From contig NZ_BSTC01000013.1 in NCBI RefSeq assembly GCF_030269305.1, positions 62,001 to 126,000 of the forward strand: a stretch of DNA of 64,000 nt, read 5' to 3'. How positions within the stretch are numbered: the stretch's first letter is position 1; each line of letters begins with the position of its first letter. The DNA comes from Kineosporia sp. NBRC 101731 (GTDB lineage: Bacteria > Actinomycetota > Actinomycetes > Actinomycetales > Kineosporiaceae). Below the pieces are notes generated by a model. The model had not been told where the DNA came from, did not search any database, and saw only the letters and a list, made by a program, of their open reading frames with translations. Positions 17,187 to 26,651 of the stretch are shown here, piece by piece. The position numbers were made by a program, and so were the translations under genes.

Positions 17187-17780
17187 ATGTCGCAGGAGCC
17201 GATCCAGCTCGCCGTCATCATCGGGAGCGTGCGCGCAGGGCGTTTCGGCCCGGCCGTGACGCAGTGGTTCGCCGGGCAGACCCGCGATCACAGCGCCGTC
17301 ACGGTCGATGTGATCGACCTGGAGCAGTACCCGCTGCCGTTGCGGATGCCCGACTTCGGCGAGGAGCCGCCGGTCGAGGTCGCCCCGGTGAAGAACGCGC
17401 TGGGCGAAAGACTGCAACGGGCAGACGCTTACGTGGTGGTCACGCCGGAGTACAACCACGCCCCGCCGGCCGCGCTGAAGAACGCGATCGACTGGTACCG
17501 CTCGGAGTGGGCGGCCAAGCCGGTGGGCCTGATCTCGTACGGCGGGCTGAGCGGTGGTCTGCGGGCCGCGGAGCACCTGCGGCAGATCTTCGCCGAGCTG
17601 CACGCCATGACGGTGCGTGACGCGGTGAGTTTCCATCACGCCTGGAACGACTTCACCCATGAGGGTGAGCCGTCCAGCCCGGAGGGCAGCGAGGCCGCGG
17701 CCAAGGTGCTGCTCGATCAGCTGGTCTGGTGGGGCGTCGCGCTGCGCGACGCCCGCCGCGCCCGGCCGTACAACGTCTGA
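17187..17780 (+). CDS. NADPH-dependent FMN reductase/quinone reductase
   Basis: A 197-aa flavodoxin-fold protein. It has the FMN phosphate loop IIGSVRAGRFGPAV near residue 11, the PEYNHAPPAALKNAIDW segment and the flavin-stacking YGGLSGG. The family reduces FMN, azo dyes or quinones with NAD(P)H. In angucycline pathways such enzymes can supply reduced flavin or reduce the quinone intermediate, for example before an oxygenase step. It lies between the glycosyltransferase and the sugar reductases, 48 bp after the former, with RBS GGAAGGTG. Confidence 0.9.
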   Translation: MSQEPIQLAVIIGSVRAGRFGPAVTQWFAGQTRDHSAVTVDVIDLEQYPLPLRMPDFGEEPPVEVAPVKNALGERLQRADAYVVVTPEYNHAPPAALKNAIDWYRSEWAAKPVGLISYGGLSGGLRAAEHLRQIFAELHAMTVRDAVSFHHAWNDFTHEGEPSSPEGSEAAAKVLLDQLVWWGVALRDARRARPYNV

Positions 17781-17785
17781 GTCCC

Positions 17786-18538
17786 GTGGACGTCATCGGA
17801 ACCGGATTCCTGGCCCGGCATCTCGCAACCCTCGAGAACCGGCACCGGGACGTGATCGCGCTGGCGGCCGGGGTCTCCTGGGCCAGCGGCACGTCTGCCG
17901 CGGACTTCGCCCGGGAAGAGGCACTGGTGCGCCGCACGGCCGAACGCTGCCGCAACACCGGCCGCACCCTGTTGTTCTTCTCGACCGCGTCCGCCGGGGT
18001 CTACGGATCGGAGAAACCCGGTCTGGAGAGCGATCCACCGCACGCGCGAAGCCCTTACGGGGCGCACAAGCTCGGGCTGGAAGAGGTCGTGCGCTGTTCG
18101 GGCGCCGATCATCTGGTACTGCGGCTGGGGCATCTGGTCGGCCCGGGGCAGCCGGAGCACCAGTTGCTGCCCACCCTGACGCGCCGGTTGCGCTCCGGGT
18201 CGGTCACCGTGCAGCGCCACGCCACCCGCGACCTGGTCGACGTGACCGACGTGGTCGGCGTCATCGACGCGCTGCTGTCGGCGGGGGCGCGCCAACAGAT
18301 CGTGAATGTCGCCTCCGGGTATGCGGTTCCGGTCGGACTGGTGATCGATCACCTGGAGCTGCGGCTCGGCACCCAGGCCCGGCGCGAGTTCCAGGACGCG
18401 GGCGCCTCGCACCGGGTGGGTATTGGCAAACTGCGCACGCTCGTGGCGGCGGACCGGTTGCCGGCCTTCGGGCCGGACTACTTCCGCCGGGTGCTCGATG
18501 ATTTCGTGGCGGCCGAGACCACCCGGACGCCGACGTGA
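17786..18538 (+). CDS. NDP-hexose 4-ketoreductase
   Basis: A 250-aa extended SDR (epimerase/dehydratase fold). The GTG at 17786 gives the shortened Rossmann start VDVIGTGFLARHL. Catalysis is represented by FFSTASAGVYG and YGAHK (Tyr-x-x-x-Lys), and later RDLVDVTDVV. Related proteins reduce the 4-keto group as the last step of dTDP-deoxysugar formation. It overlaps the 3-ketoreductase gene by four bases. With the 2,3-dehydratase and 3-ketoreductase it should give a 2,6-dideoxyhexose. The C-4 stereochemistry (olivose versus oliose) depends on this enzyme and is not predictable here. Confidence 0.8.
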   Translation: MDVIGTGFLARHLATLENRHRDVIALAAGVSWASGTSAADFAREEALVRRTAERCRNTGRTLLFFSTASAGVYGSEKPGLESDPPHARSPYGAHKLGLEEVVRCSGADHLVLRLGHLVGPGQPEHQLLPTLTRRLRSGSVTVQRHATRDLVDVTDVVGVIDALLSAGARQQIVNVASGYAVPVGLVIDHLELRLGTQARREFQDAGASHRVGIGKLRTLVAADRLPAFGPDYFRRVLDDFVAAETTRTPT

Positions 18539-19506
18539 CGCCCCTGCGGATCGGGGTGCTGGGGGCGGCGGGGATCGCCCGCCGCCGCATGCTGCCCGCG
18601 ATGGAGGCCGATCCGGGGATCCGGGTGGTCGCGATCGCCAGCCGGAGAGCCTCGAGGGCCGAGGGCCTCGCGTCCCGCTACGGGGCCCGGGCCTTCGGGG
18701 ACTACGAGATGCTGCTGGCCGACGCGGAGGTGGAGGCGGTCTACGTGCCGCTCCCGCTGGCCCTGCACGCCCCGTGGGTGGAGGCGGCACTGCGGGCCGG
18801 AAAGCATGTGCTGGCCGAGAAACCGATCGCCATGGACGCCGCGACCAGCCGCCGGCTGATCGCCCTGGCGGCCGGTCGCGGGCTGGTGCTGATGGAGAAC
18901 GTCTTGTTCGTTCATCACTCCCAGCACGGGGCGGTGCGCCGCCTGGCCGCCGAGATCGGCGAGCTGCGCTCATTTCAGGCTTCTTTCGCCATTCCCCGGC
19001 TGCCGGCCGACGACATTCGCTACGACCCCGACCTGGGTGGGGGCGCGTTGTGGGACGTCGGGGTCTATCCGGTGCGCGCGGCGATCCACTTCCTCGGTCC
19101 GGAGCTGAGGGTGGTGGGTGCCGCCCGCCGGAGCGATCACCGGGTCGATCTGGGTGGGGCAGCTCTGCTGCGTCGCCCCGACGGGGTGAGCGCGCAGCTG
19201 GTCTTCGGCCTGGACGACGCCTATCAGAACAGCTATGAGCTGCGGGGGAGTACGGGCCGGATCACGGTCGACCGGGCGTTCACACCCCCGGCCGGCCATC
19301 TGCCGGAGGTGACCCTGGAGCGGCACGGCACCCGCGAGCGCGTCACCCTGCCCGCCGATGACCAGACGGGCCGATTGCTGAAGACGTTCGTCACGGCGGT
19401 GCGCTCGGGTGCGGCGGAGAGCGCCGACAGCCTGCGGCAGATCGAACTGCTCGACGAGATCCGGAATTTCTCGCACCACTCGCACCCGGAGGTGCCGGTC
19501 GGATGA
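18535..19506 (+). CDS. NDP-hexose 3-ketoreductase (Gfo/Idh/MocA family)
   Basis: A 323-aa oxidoreductase with the N-terminal Rossmann motif RIGVLGAAGIARRRM and the conserved AEKPIAMDAATS (Glu-Lys-Pro, catalytic Lys). The C-terminal sheet contains LWDVGVYPVRAAI. This is the UrdT/LanT-like family that reduces the 3-keto group left by the 2,3-dehydratase. It overlaps its neighbours on both sides by four bases, so 17786-20450 is tightly coupled. Assignment rests on family plus the presence of the partner dehydratase at 26635. Confidence 0.87.
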   Translation: MTPLRIGVLGAAGIARRRMLPAMEADPGIRVVAIASRRASRAEGLASRYGARAFGDYEMLLADAEVEAVYVPLPLALHAPWVEAALRAGKHVLAEKPIAMDAATSRRLIALAAGRGLVLMENVLFVHHSQHGAVRRLAAEIGELRSFQASFAIPRLPADDIRYDPDLGGGALWDVGVYPVRAAIHFLGPELRVVGAARRSDHRVDLGGAALLRRPDGVSAQLVFGLDDAYQNSYELRGSTGRITVDRAFTPPAGHLPEVTLERHGTRERVTLPADDQTGRLLKTFVTAVRSGAAESADSLRQIELLDEIRNFSHHSHPEVPVG

Positions 19507-20450
19507 TCACACTTGAATCCGTCGAGTTCCACGTGCCGGAGCGCGTGGTCACGGTGGCGGACCGCGCGCAGGAGCTCGGGCTGAGCGCCGAGCAGATCCA
19601 CATGTTCGGGCGGGTGCACGGCCTGGACCGGATGCACTACGACCCGGACGTGTCTCTGCTCGACCTGATGGTGCCCGCCGCGAGAGCCGCGCTGGGCGAC
19701 ACCGATCCGCGGTCGATCCGCTATGTGATCTACGGGCACGCGATGCACGGCACCGCGGACGCCCGGGCCGGTATCGCCGGTCAGGTCCGGCAGGTACTGG
19801 GACTGAACGGCGCGCAGGTGATCTCGCTGACCCAGCAGAACTGTGCGATCTCGCTGAGCGCGATCGACGTGGCGGGCACGCTGTTGCGGGCCGGTGGTGA
19901 CCCTCTCGCCCGGGCGCTGGTGGTGACCGGTGACAAGCCGGTCTCGCCCGACGCGAAACTGGTGATGAACTCGTGCATCGTCGCCGACGGGGCCGCCGCC
20001 TGCCTGGTCGCCTGGAACGGGACCGGTGTGCCGGTGACCTCGTTCGCGACCCGGACGACCGGCGAGCACTACCGCGGGATGCTCACCAATGCGGCGGGTT
20101 TCCGGGCCGCCGCGGCCGCGAGGCCGGGAGCGATGGCCGCCGCGATCGAGGGCGCCCTGGCCGGGGCGGGCTGCACCATGGACGACATCCAGGTGATCAT
20201 CCCGCCGAACCCGAACGTCGTGTACTGGAACGACACGATCACCAGTGATGCGGTGCGGGAGAAGTTCTTCTTCGACAACATCCCCCGCTACAGCCACGCC
20301 CTGGCCGCGGACGTGTTCATCAACTACGTGACCCTGCGCGACGACAAGCGCCTGGAGCCCGGTCGGCCGCTGATGTTCGTCGCCATCGGGGTCGGGATGA
20401 CCTTCTCCGCCATGGTTCTCGTGCCCGGAGCAGAACAGGGGAAGATCTGA
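19503..20450 (+). CDS. KASIII-like protein with Cys but no HxxN His
   Basis: A 315-aa FabH/KASIII-fold protein. The nucleophile Cys114 is in QQNCAISLSA. The position of the PHQAN loop reads IPPNPNVVYWND, so the catalytic His is replaced. KASIII-like proteins in aromatic polyketide clusters either choose the starter unit (DpsC type) or act as acyltransferases (CerJ type). The missing His argues against decarboxylative condensation and for acyl transfer or a specialised reaction. It overlaps the 3-ketoreductase gene and is fused end-to-end (ATGA-style overlap) with the half-size protein at 20450, suggesting a functional pair. Confidence 0.82.
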   Translation: MITLESVEFHVPERVVTVADRAQELGLSAEQIHMFGRVHGLDRMHYDPDVSLLDLMVPAARAALGDTDPRSIRYVIYGHAMHGTADARAGIAGQVRQVLGLNGAQVISLTQQNCAISLSAIDVAGTLLRAGGDPLARALVVTGDKPVSPDAKLVMNSCIVADGAAACLVAWNGTGVPVTSFATRTTGEHYRGMLTNAAGFRAAAAARPGAMAAAIEGALAGAGCTMDDIQVIIPPNPNVVYWNDTITSDAVREKFFFDNIPRYSHALAADVFINYVTLRDDKRLEPGRPLMFVAIGVGMTFSAMVLVPGAEQGKI

Positions 20451-21106
20451 TGCGGCTGCACGCCACGGCGAGCATCGAGAGTTCGGGGGAGGCCGGGCAC
20501 GTCGAGCTGATCGACCGGCTGCTCCAGGAGAGGAGCGAGGGCCCGGGTGATCCGCTGAGCCCGGACCTGGTGATGCTGGCCTACCCCGATCACGACCCGA
20601 GCGGATACCTCACCGCTGCCTCGTACCTGAACATGCGCACGGGTGGACGCGCGCACAGTTTCGCGGTCTCCGGTGAGGGGGCGGCGGGGGCCACCACGGC
20701 CGTGGGCATCGCCCAGGCGTACGGCGAGGCCGGGCGCAGCACGTCGTCGCTGCTGGTGCTGGCCCAGGTCCCGGGGCCCGGGCAGCCGGTGGGCAGCGCG
20801 GTGATGCTGCACTTCGACGGCGGCCCGGGATCGGGAACCGTCGAGATCGACGAGCAGGGCGGCGAACTGACGACGCGCCTGGCGGCGCTGTCTCCCGGGG
20901 GCCCGGTGCTGGTGGTCACCGGGGAAGAGCCGTCCGGCCGGCCGGACGGCGTCACGGTGCACCGCCCGGCCGGGTCACCGGGCTACGGCGGGGAGTGGCT
21001 CGACCTGGCCCGGCACTGGTCGCGGTGGCAGCACGAGTACGCGGTGGTCGTGGTGCACCCGGCCGCCGACACCGGGCGGATCGTCGTCCTGCGCAATCGA
21101 CCGTGA
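20450..21106 (+). CDS. Half-size thiolase-fold-like protein, partner of KASIII-like gene
   Basis: A 218-aa protein not matching a well-known enzyme. The pattern DLVMLAYPDHDPSGYLTAAS, then HSFAVSGEGAAGATTAV, resembles the N-terminal half of a ketosynthase, where a Cys-containing turn (xxCAGG) would fall. Here Ser/Gly replace it. Later VGSAVMLHFDGG recalls the strand following the active site. It would lack the His/Asn-bearing C-terminal half. It starts within the stop region of the KASIII-like gene, so a heteromeric complex is a fair inference. Alternatively it is an unrelated binding protein. Function unknown. Confidence 0.6.
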   Translation: MRLHATASIESSGEAGHVELIDRLLQERSEGPGDPLSPDLVMLAYPDHDPSGYLTAASYLNMRTGGRAHSFAVSGEGAAGATTAVGIAQAYGEAGRSTSSLLVLAQVPGPGQPVGSAVMLHFDGGPGSGTVEIDEQGGELTTRLAALSPGGPVLVVTGEEPSGRPDGVTVHRPAGSPGYGGEWLDLARHWSRWQHEYAVVVVHPAADTGRIVVLRNRP

Positions 21107-21116
21107 GGTGAATCGT

Positions 21117-21920
21117 TCAGGACGGGGCGCTCTCGGGCAGCCAGGCCTGGATGGCGTCCATGACCCGTTCCAGGCCCTCGTGGAACCGGGCGTCGGGTTC
21201 CAGGTGGGCCGTGACGGTCTCGTGCAGCATGCGGGAGAACCGCGGGTACCGGCCCGAGGCGACGAGCTCCCGGGCGTAGGGGGCGGAGCGGCGCATCCAC
21301 TCACGCATGTCGACGTGCGTGTGCAGGGCCTCCTGATCCCAGCCCACCTCGTCCCGGGCGAACCCCTCGACGTAGCTGCTGAGCAGGGTGTACAGGCCGG
21401 TCAGCTCGTCGACGGGCAGGTCGTGGCCGTCGAACACCGAGAGCGTGAACTCCAGCTGCCGCAACGTGTTCGGACCCCAGATCGGATGCCCGGGCATGCG
21501 CGTGGCCAGCCAGGGGTGCTTCAGCCACAGGGCGCGCCGCTGCACCGCGATCTCGGTCAGGGCCTCGCGCCAGCCGCCGAAGCTCTTCCCGTCGAAGTCC
21601 ATCTCGCCGGCCACCTCGTCGATCATCAGCTCGACGAGGTCTTCGCGGTGGGGCACGTACCGGTACAGCGTCATCGCTCCCGCGCCGATGTCCGCGGCGA
21701 TCCGTCGCATCGATGCCGCCTCCAGCCCCTCGGCGTCGGCGATCCGAATGGCGGCGGCCGTGATCTGCGACCGGCTGAACGACCGGTTCGGCCCCGGCGA
21801 GCTCCGTCGCGACGCCCGCACCGGCCGCTCGGGCCGGGCCCAGATACTCACCGGCTCGACAACCTCGACGGCCTCGCCCGTCTGGCCCACGTCTACGGGC
21901 TCGCCGACCTCGTCCTTCAT
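21117..21920 (-). CDS. TetR-family regulator with C-terminal TetR_C-like domain
   Basis: A 267-aa regulator. The start at 21920 is preferred to GTG 21947 because GGAAAGGG lies 7 bp upstream. An acidic, low-complexity leader of about 60 residues precedes the helix-turn-helix (SRSQITAAAIRIADAEG, then IGAGAMTLYRYVPHREDL). The ligand domain is of the TetR/tetracycline-repressor C-terminal type. It is divergent from the DHA2 pump at 22043 with repeats in between, the classic arrangement for drug-responsive control of an exporter. The likely ligand is the cluster's own product. Confidence 0.88.
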   Translation of the reverse strand: MKDEVGEPVDVGQTGEAVEVVEPVSIWARPERPVRASRRSSPGPNRSFSRSQITAAAIRIADAEGLEAASMRRIAADIGAGAMTLYRYVPHREDLVELMIDEVAGEMDFDGKSFGGWREALTEIAVQRRALWLKHPWLATRMPGHPIWGPNTLRQLEFTLSVFDGHDLPVDELTGLYTLLSSYVEGFARDEVGWDQEALHTHVDMREWMRRSAPYARELVASGRYPRFSRMLHETVTAHLEPDARFHEGLERVMDAIQAWLPESAPS

Positions 21921-21922
21921 GA

Positions 21923-23476
<1,554 letters not shown>

Positions 23477-23491
23477 CCCGTACGACCACCC

Positions 23492-23525
23492 GAAGGCGCC
23501 GTTCCCGTTGCGGGACGGCGCCTTC
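23492..23525. terminator. Rho-independent-like terminator after the DHA2 pump
   Basis: Stem GAAGGCGCCGT/ACGGCGCCTTC, 11 perfect base pairs with a 12-base loop, starting 15 bp after the pump stop codon and followed by TTTG. It separates the pump transcript from the large biosynthetic operon. Confidence 0.8.
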
Positions 23526-23546
23526 GTCGTTTGCTCTAAGCCGGCG

Positions 23547-23575
23547 TGAGTGAAGACCTAGCGAAAACCTAGAGG
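23547..23575 (+). promoter_or_regulatory. Candidate SARP site at head of main biosynthetic operon
   Basis: GACCTAG (23555-23561) and AACCTAG (23566-23572) are heptamers separated by CGAA. A weaker third unit precedes at 23544, separated by TGAA. The 11-bp period is the signature of SARP operators. It lies 118 bp upstream of the first gene (23690) of a same-strand run continuing to 39837, so it could control the polyketide core. No clear -10 element was identified. Confidence 0.5.
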
Positions 23576-23689
23576 GTGCAACCCTTGAGGCGCCGCCTGG
23601 CGGTACGGAAGATGGTGATGTCCAGGGCGCCGGACTCGTCGGCCCCGCAAGGGCTCCCGGCCATCAGCCTCCGACAGGGGAACATGCCA

Positions 23690-24949
23690 ATGAACAGCGC
23701 CACGGAATCCGGAATCTCGCGAGCAGACCGTCGCCATCCGTCCCGCCGCGTCGTCATCACCGGCATGGGCGTCTTCTCGAGCATCGGGATCGGCACCGAG
23801 GAGTTCGCGCAGGGCCTGCGCACCGGCCGCAACGGCGTCTCGCCGATCAGTGCCTTCGACCCGGCCGGCTTCGAATGGTCGAACGGCTGCGAGGTGCGCA
23901 ATTTCGAGCCGGAGAAGTGGATCGAGCGGCTCGACCCGGACGAGCTGGGCCGGGCCGAGCAGTTCTCCGTCGCCGCCTCCCGGATGGCGGTGCAGGACGC
24001 GATGCTCACCGAGGACGACCTGCGCGAGAAGACGGTGCACATCTCGATCGGCACCACCGACGGGGAGTCCCGCGACCTGGACGAGCTGGCCGCCGACTGG
24101 GTCACCGGCGGCCCGGAATCGATGAACCCGGCCCTCACCCGCCGGGTCGCGGCCGGCCTGCTCTCCCACGCCGTCGCCCGCGAGCTGGATCTCGTCGACG
24201 TCGAGGCGATCACCCTGGCCACCGCCTGCTCGGCCGGGAACTACGCCATCGGCAACGGTTTCGACGCGATCCGGATCGGCGACGCGGACATCGCCCTGTG
24301 CGGCGGCGCCGACGCCATGTGCCGCAAGTCGTTCACGTCCTTCTACCGGCTGGGCACCATCGCCCCCGACTTCTGCCGCCCGTTCGACCGTGACCGGCAG
24401 GGCATCCTCACCGGCGAGGGCGCCGGCGTGCTGGTGCTGGAGAGCCTGGAGTCGGCCTGGGCCCGCGGCGCCCGCATCCACGCCGAGGTGCTCGGCTACG
24501 GCCTCAGCTGCGACGCCCACCACCCCGTGCAGCCGGAGCAGTCGAGCATCGCCCGCTGCATGCGCACCGCCCTCGACGACGCCGGCGTGCGACCCGACGA
24601 GGTCGACCTGATCTCCGCCCACGGCACCGGCACCAAGACCAACGACGTCACCGAGGTCCGCGCCATCCGCGACGTCTACGACGGCGACCCGCCCCGCACC
24701 ATCTCGCTGAAGTCGATGCTCGGCCACACCATGGGCGCCGCGAGCGCCCTCGGCGCGATCGCTTGCTCCCTGGCCATCACACACGGCTTCATCCCGCCGA
24801 CCATCAATCACCGGGTCACCGACCCCGAGTGCGAGATCGACTGCGTCCCCAACGAATCCGTGGAGGCTGAGCTGAACGTGGTGCAGAACAACGGCCTGGC
24901 GTTCGCCGGGAACAACGCCGTCGTGGTGCTGGGCAAGGTGGCGGCATGA
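23690..24949 (+). CDS. Active ketosynthase, KAS II-like (accessory set)
   Basis: A 419-aa condensing enzyme with a full catalytic triad: Cys180 (TACSAGNYA), His311 (SAHGTGTKTND) and His346 (LGHTMGAAS). ATG 23690 is favoured over 23684 because AGGGG lies 9 bp from it rather than 3. An extra N-terminal tail (MNSATESGISRADRR) precedes RRVVITGMG. It differs plainly from the cluster's KSalpha at 29856. It overlaps a FabG-like gene directly downstream and has no adjacent CLF. The Cys-less KS at 13651 is the only candidate partner. Together with the spare ACP these could build a short beta-hydroxyacyl or starter chain. Confidence 0.9.
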   Translation: MNSATESGISRADRRHPSRRVVITGMGVFSSIGIGTEEFAQGLRTGRNGVSPISAFDPAGFEWSNGCEVRNFEPEKWIERLDPDELGRAEQFSVAASRMAVQDAMLTEDDLREKTVHISIGTTDGESRDLDELAADWVTGGPESMNPALTRRVAAGLLSHAVARELDLVDVEAITLATACSAGNYAIGNGFDAIRIGDADIALCGGADAMCRKSFTSFYRLGTIAPDFCRPFDRDRQGILTGEGAGVLVLESLESAWARGARIHAEVLGYGLSCDAHHPVQPEQSSIARCMRTALDDAGVRPDEVDLISAHGTGTKTNDVTEVRAIRDVYDGDPPRTISLKSMLGHTMGAASALGAIACSLAITHGFIPPTINHRVTDPECEIDCVPNESVEAELNVVQNNGLAFAGNNAVVVLGKVAA

Positions 24950-25677
24950 CCCGCCCGATCGCCCTGGTCAGCGGCGGAAACCGCGGCATCGGGCGGGCCA
25001 CCGTGCTGCGCCTGGTCAGCGACGGCTACGACGTGGCCTTCTGCTACCGGCGCGACGCCGACTCGGCGCGCTCGCTGGAGAAGGAGGTGGCCGAGGCCGG
25101 GGCACAGGCGATCGGCCGGCAGGTCGACGTCACCGACCCGGCCGCGGTGAACGAGTGGGTCGCGGCCGTGGAGAAGGAGATCGGGCCGATCCAGGTGGCC
25201 GTCACCAGCGCCGGGATCATCAAAGACGCCCCAACGATCCTGATGAAGGACGAGGACTGGCACTCGGTCATCGACATCAACCTCAGTGGCACCTTCAATG
25301 TCTGCCGGGCGGCGGCGTTCCCGATGGTGCGGCGCCGTTCGGGCAGCATCGTCAACATCTCCTCGGTCGTCGGCATCCACGGCAACGTGGCGCAGAGCAA
25401 CTACGCCGCCTCGAAGGCCGGCATCTTCGGCTTCACCAAGGCCCTCTCCAAGGAGGTCGGCCGGTTCGGTGTGCGGGTCAATGCGATCGCGCCGGGCTTC
25501 ATCCAGACCGACATGGTGTCGGGCCTGACCGAGGCCCGGAAGAACTCCGCGCTGGAACGTCTTTCGCTGCAGCGCTTCGGTGTCGCCGAAGACGTGGCCC
25601 ACGCGGTCGGCTATCTCGTCGAGGCGGGGTACGTGACCGGCTCGGTGCTGGTCGTGGACGGTGGCCTGTCGCTATGA
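24946..25677 (+). CDS. FabG-type 3-oxoacyl-ACP reductase (accessory set)
   Basis: A 243-aa classical SDR. It shows SGGNRGIGRATVLRL (NADP-binding TGxxxGxG variant), the NNAG-equivalent TSAGIIKD, Ser in NISSVVG, Tyr-Lys in YAASKAG, and the fatty-acid-type ending ITGSVLVVDGG variant (VTGSVLVVDGGLSL). This is closer to FabG than to the C-9 ketoreductase at 32617. It overlaps the KS stop by four bases and rmlB begins inside its own stop, so it is translationally coupled to both. Likely role: reducing the beta-keto group made by the neighbouring KS on the accessory ACP. Confidence 0.9.
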   Translation: MTRPIALVSGGNRGIGRATVLRLVSDGYDVAFCYRRDADSARSLEKEVAEAGAQAIGRQVDVTDPAAVNEWVAAVEKEIGPIQVAVTSAGIIKDAPTILMKDEDWHSVIDINLSGTFNVCRAAAFPMVRRRSGSIVNISSVVGIHGNVAQSNYAASKAGIFGFTKALSKEVGRFGVRVNAIAPGFIQTDMVSGLTEARKNSALERLSLQRFGVAEDVAHAVGYLVEAGYVTGSVLVVDGGLSL

Positions 25678-26651
25678 GGATCCTGGTCACCGGCGGCGCC
25701 GGGTTCATCGGGTCGCGGTACGTGCGCGGGCTGCTCGCCGACGAGTACGCCGGGTACGAGGGTGCGCACGTGACCGTACTGGACAAGCTCACCTACGCGG
25801 GCAATCGTTCCAGTCTGCCGCCGGACGGCCCGCGGCTGACCTTCGCCGAGGGTGACATCCGCGACCGGGAGCTGCTGGACCGGCTGCTGCCCGGGCAGGA
25901 CGCCGTGGTGCACTTCGCGGCCGAGTCGCACGTGGACCGGTCGCTGCGCAACCCCTCGGAGTTCGCCCTCACCAACGTGGTCGGCACCCAGAGCCTGCTG
26001 GACGCCTGCCTGGCCCACGACGTCCACCCGGTGGTCCACGTCTCGACCGACGAGGTCTACGGCTCGATCGACTCCGGCACCTGGGACGAGAACGAGCCGC
26101 TGCTGCCGAACTCACCCTACGCGGCGTCGAAGGCCGGCAGTGACCTGATGGCCCGGGCCTACTGGCGCACCCACGGCCTGGACGTGCGGATCACCCGCTG
26201 CTCCAACAACTACGGCCCGTATCAGCATCCGGAGAAGCTGATCCCGCACTTCATCACGCAGCTGCTGTCGGACGGCACGGTGCCGCTGTACGGCGACGGA
26301 GGCAACCGCCGCGAGTGGATCCATGTCGACGACCACTGCCGGGCGGTGCATCTGGTACTCACCGGCGGGGTGGCGGGCGGTGTCTACAACGTGGGCGGCG
26401 GCACCGAGCTGTCGAACCGGGAGATGACCGAACGGCTGCTGGCCCTGTGCGACGCGGACTGGGACCGGGTGCGGAACGTGCCGGACCGCAAGGGGCACGA
26501 CCTGCGCTACGCGCTCGACGATTCGAAGATCCGCGATGAGCTGGGGTTCGAGCCGGCGGTGCCGTTCGGGCCGGGCCTGGCCGCGGTGGTGCAGTGGTAC
26601 CGCGACAACCCCCTCTGGTGGAAGGGGCACGACGATGATCGGGAACCCTGA
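25674..26651 (+). CDS. rmlB: dTDP-glucose 4,6-dehydratase
   Basis: A 325-aa extended SDR. It begins MRILVTGGAGFIGSRYVRG (GxxGxxG) and has the dehydratase signature STDEVYGSID, the catalytic YAASKAGSD (Tyr-x-x-x-Lys) and NNYGPYQHPEKLIP. It forms dTDP-4-keto-6-deoxyglucose, the common precursor of the cluster's deoxysugar. Its start overlaps the FabG stop and its end overlaps the 2,3-dehydratase start by 17 bp. Typical length; nothing missing. Confidence 0.96.
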   Translation: MRILVTGGAGFIGSRYVRGLLADEYAGYEGAHVTVLDKLTYAGNRSSLPPDGPRLTFAEGDIRDRELLDRLLPGQDAVVHFAAESHVDRSLRNPSEFALTNVVGTQSLLDACLAHDVHPVVHVSTDEVYGSIDSGTWDENEPLLPNSPYAASKAGSDLMARAYWRTHGLDVRITRCSNNYGPYQHPEKLIPHFITQLLSDGTVPLYGDGGNRREWIHVDDHCRAVHLVLTGGVAGGVYNVGGGTELSNREMTERLLALCDADWDRVRNVPDRKGHDLRYALDDSKIRDELGFEPAVPFGPGLAAVVQWYRDNPLWWKGHDDDREP

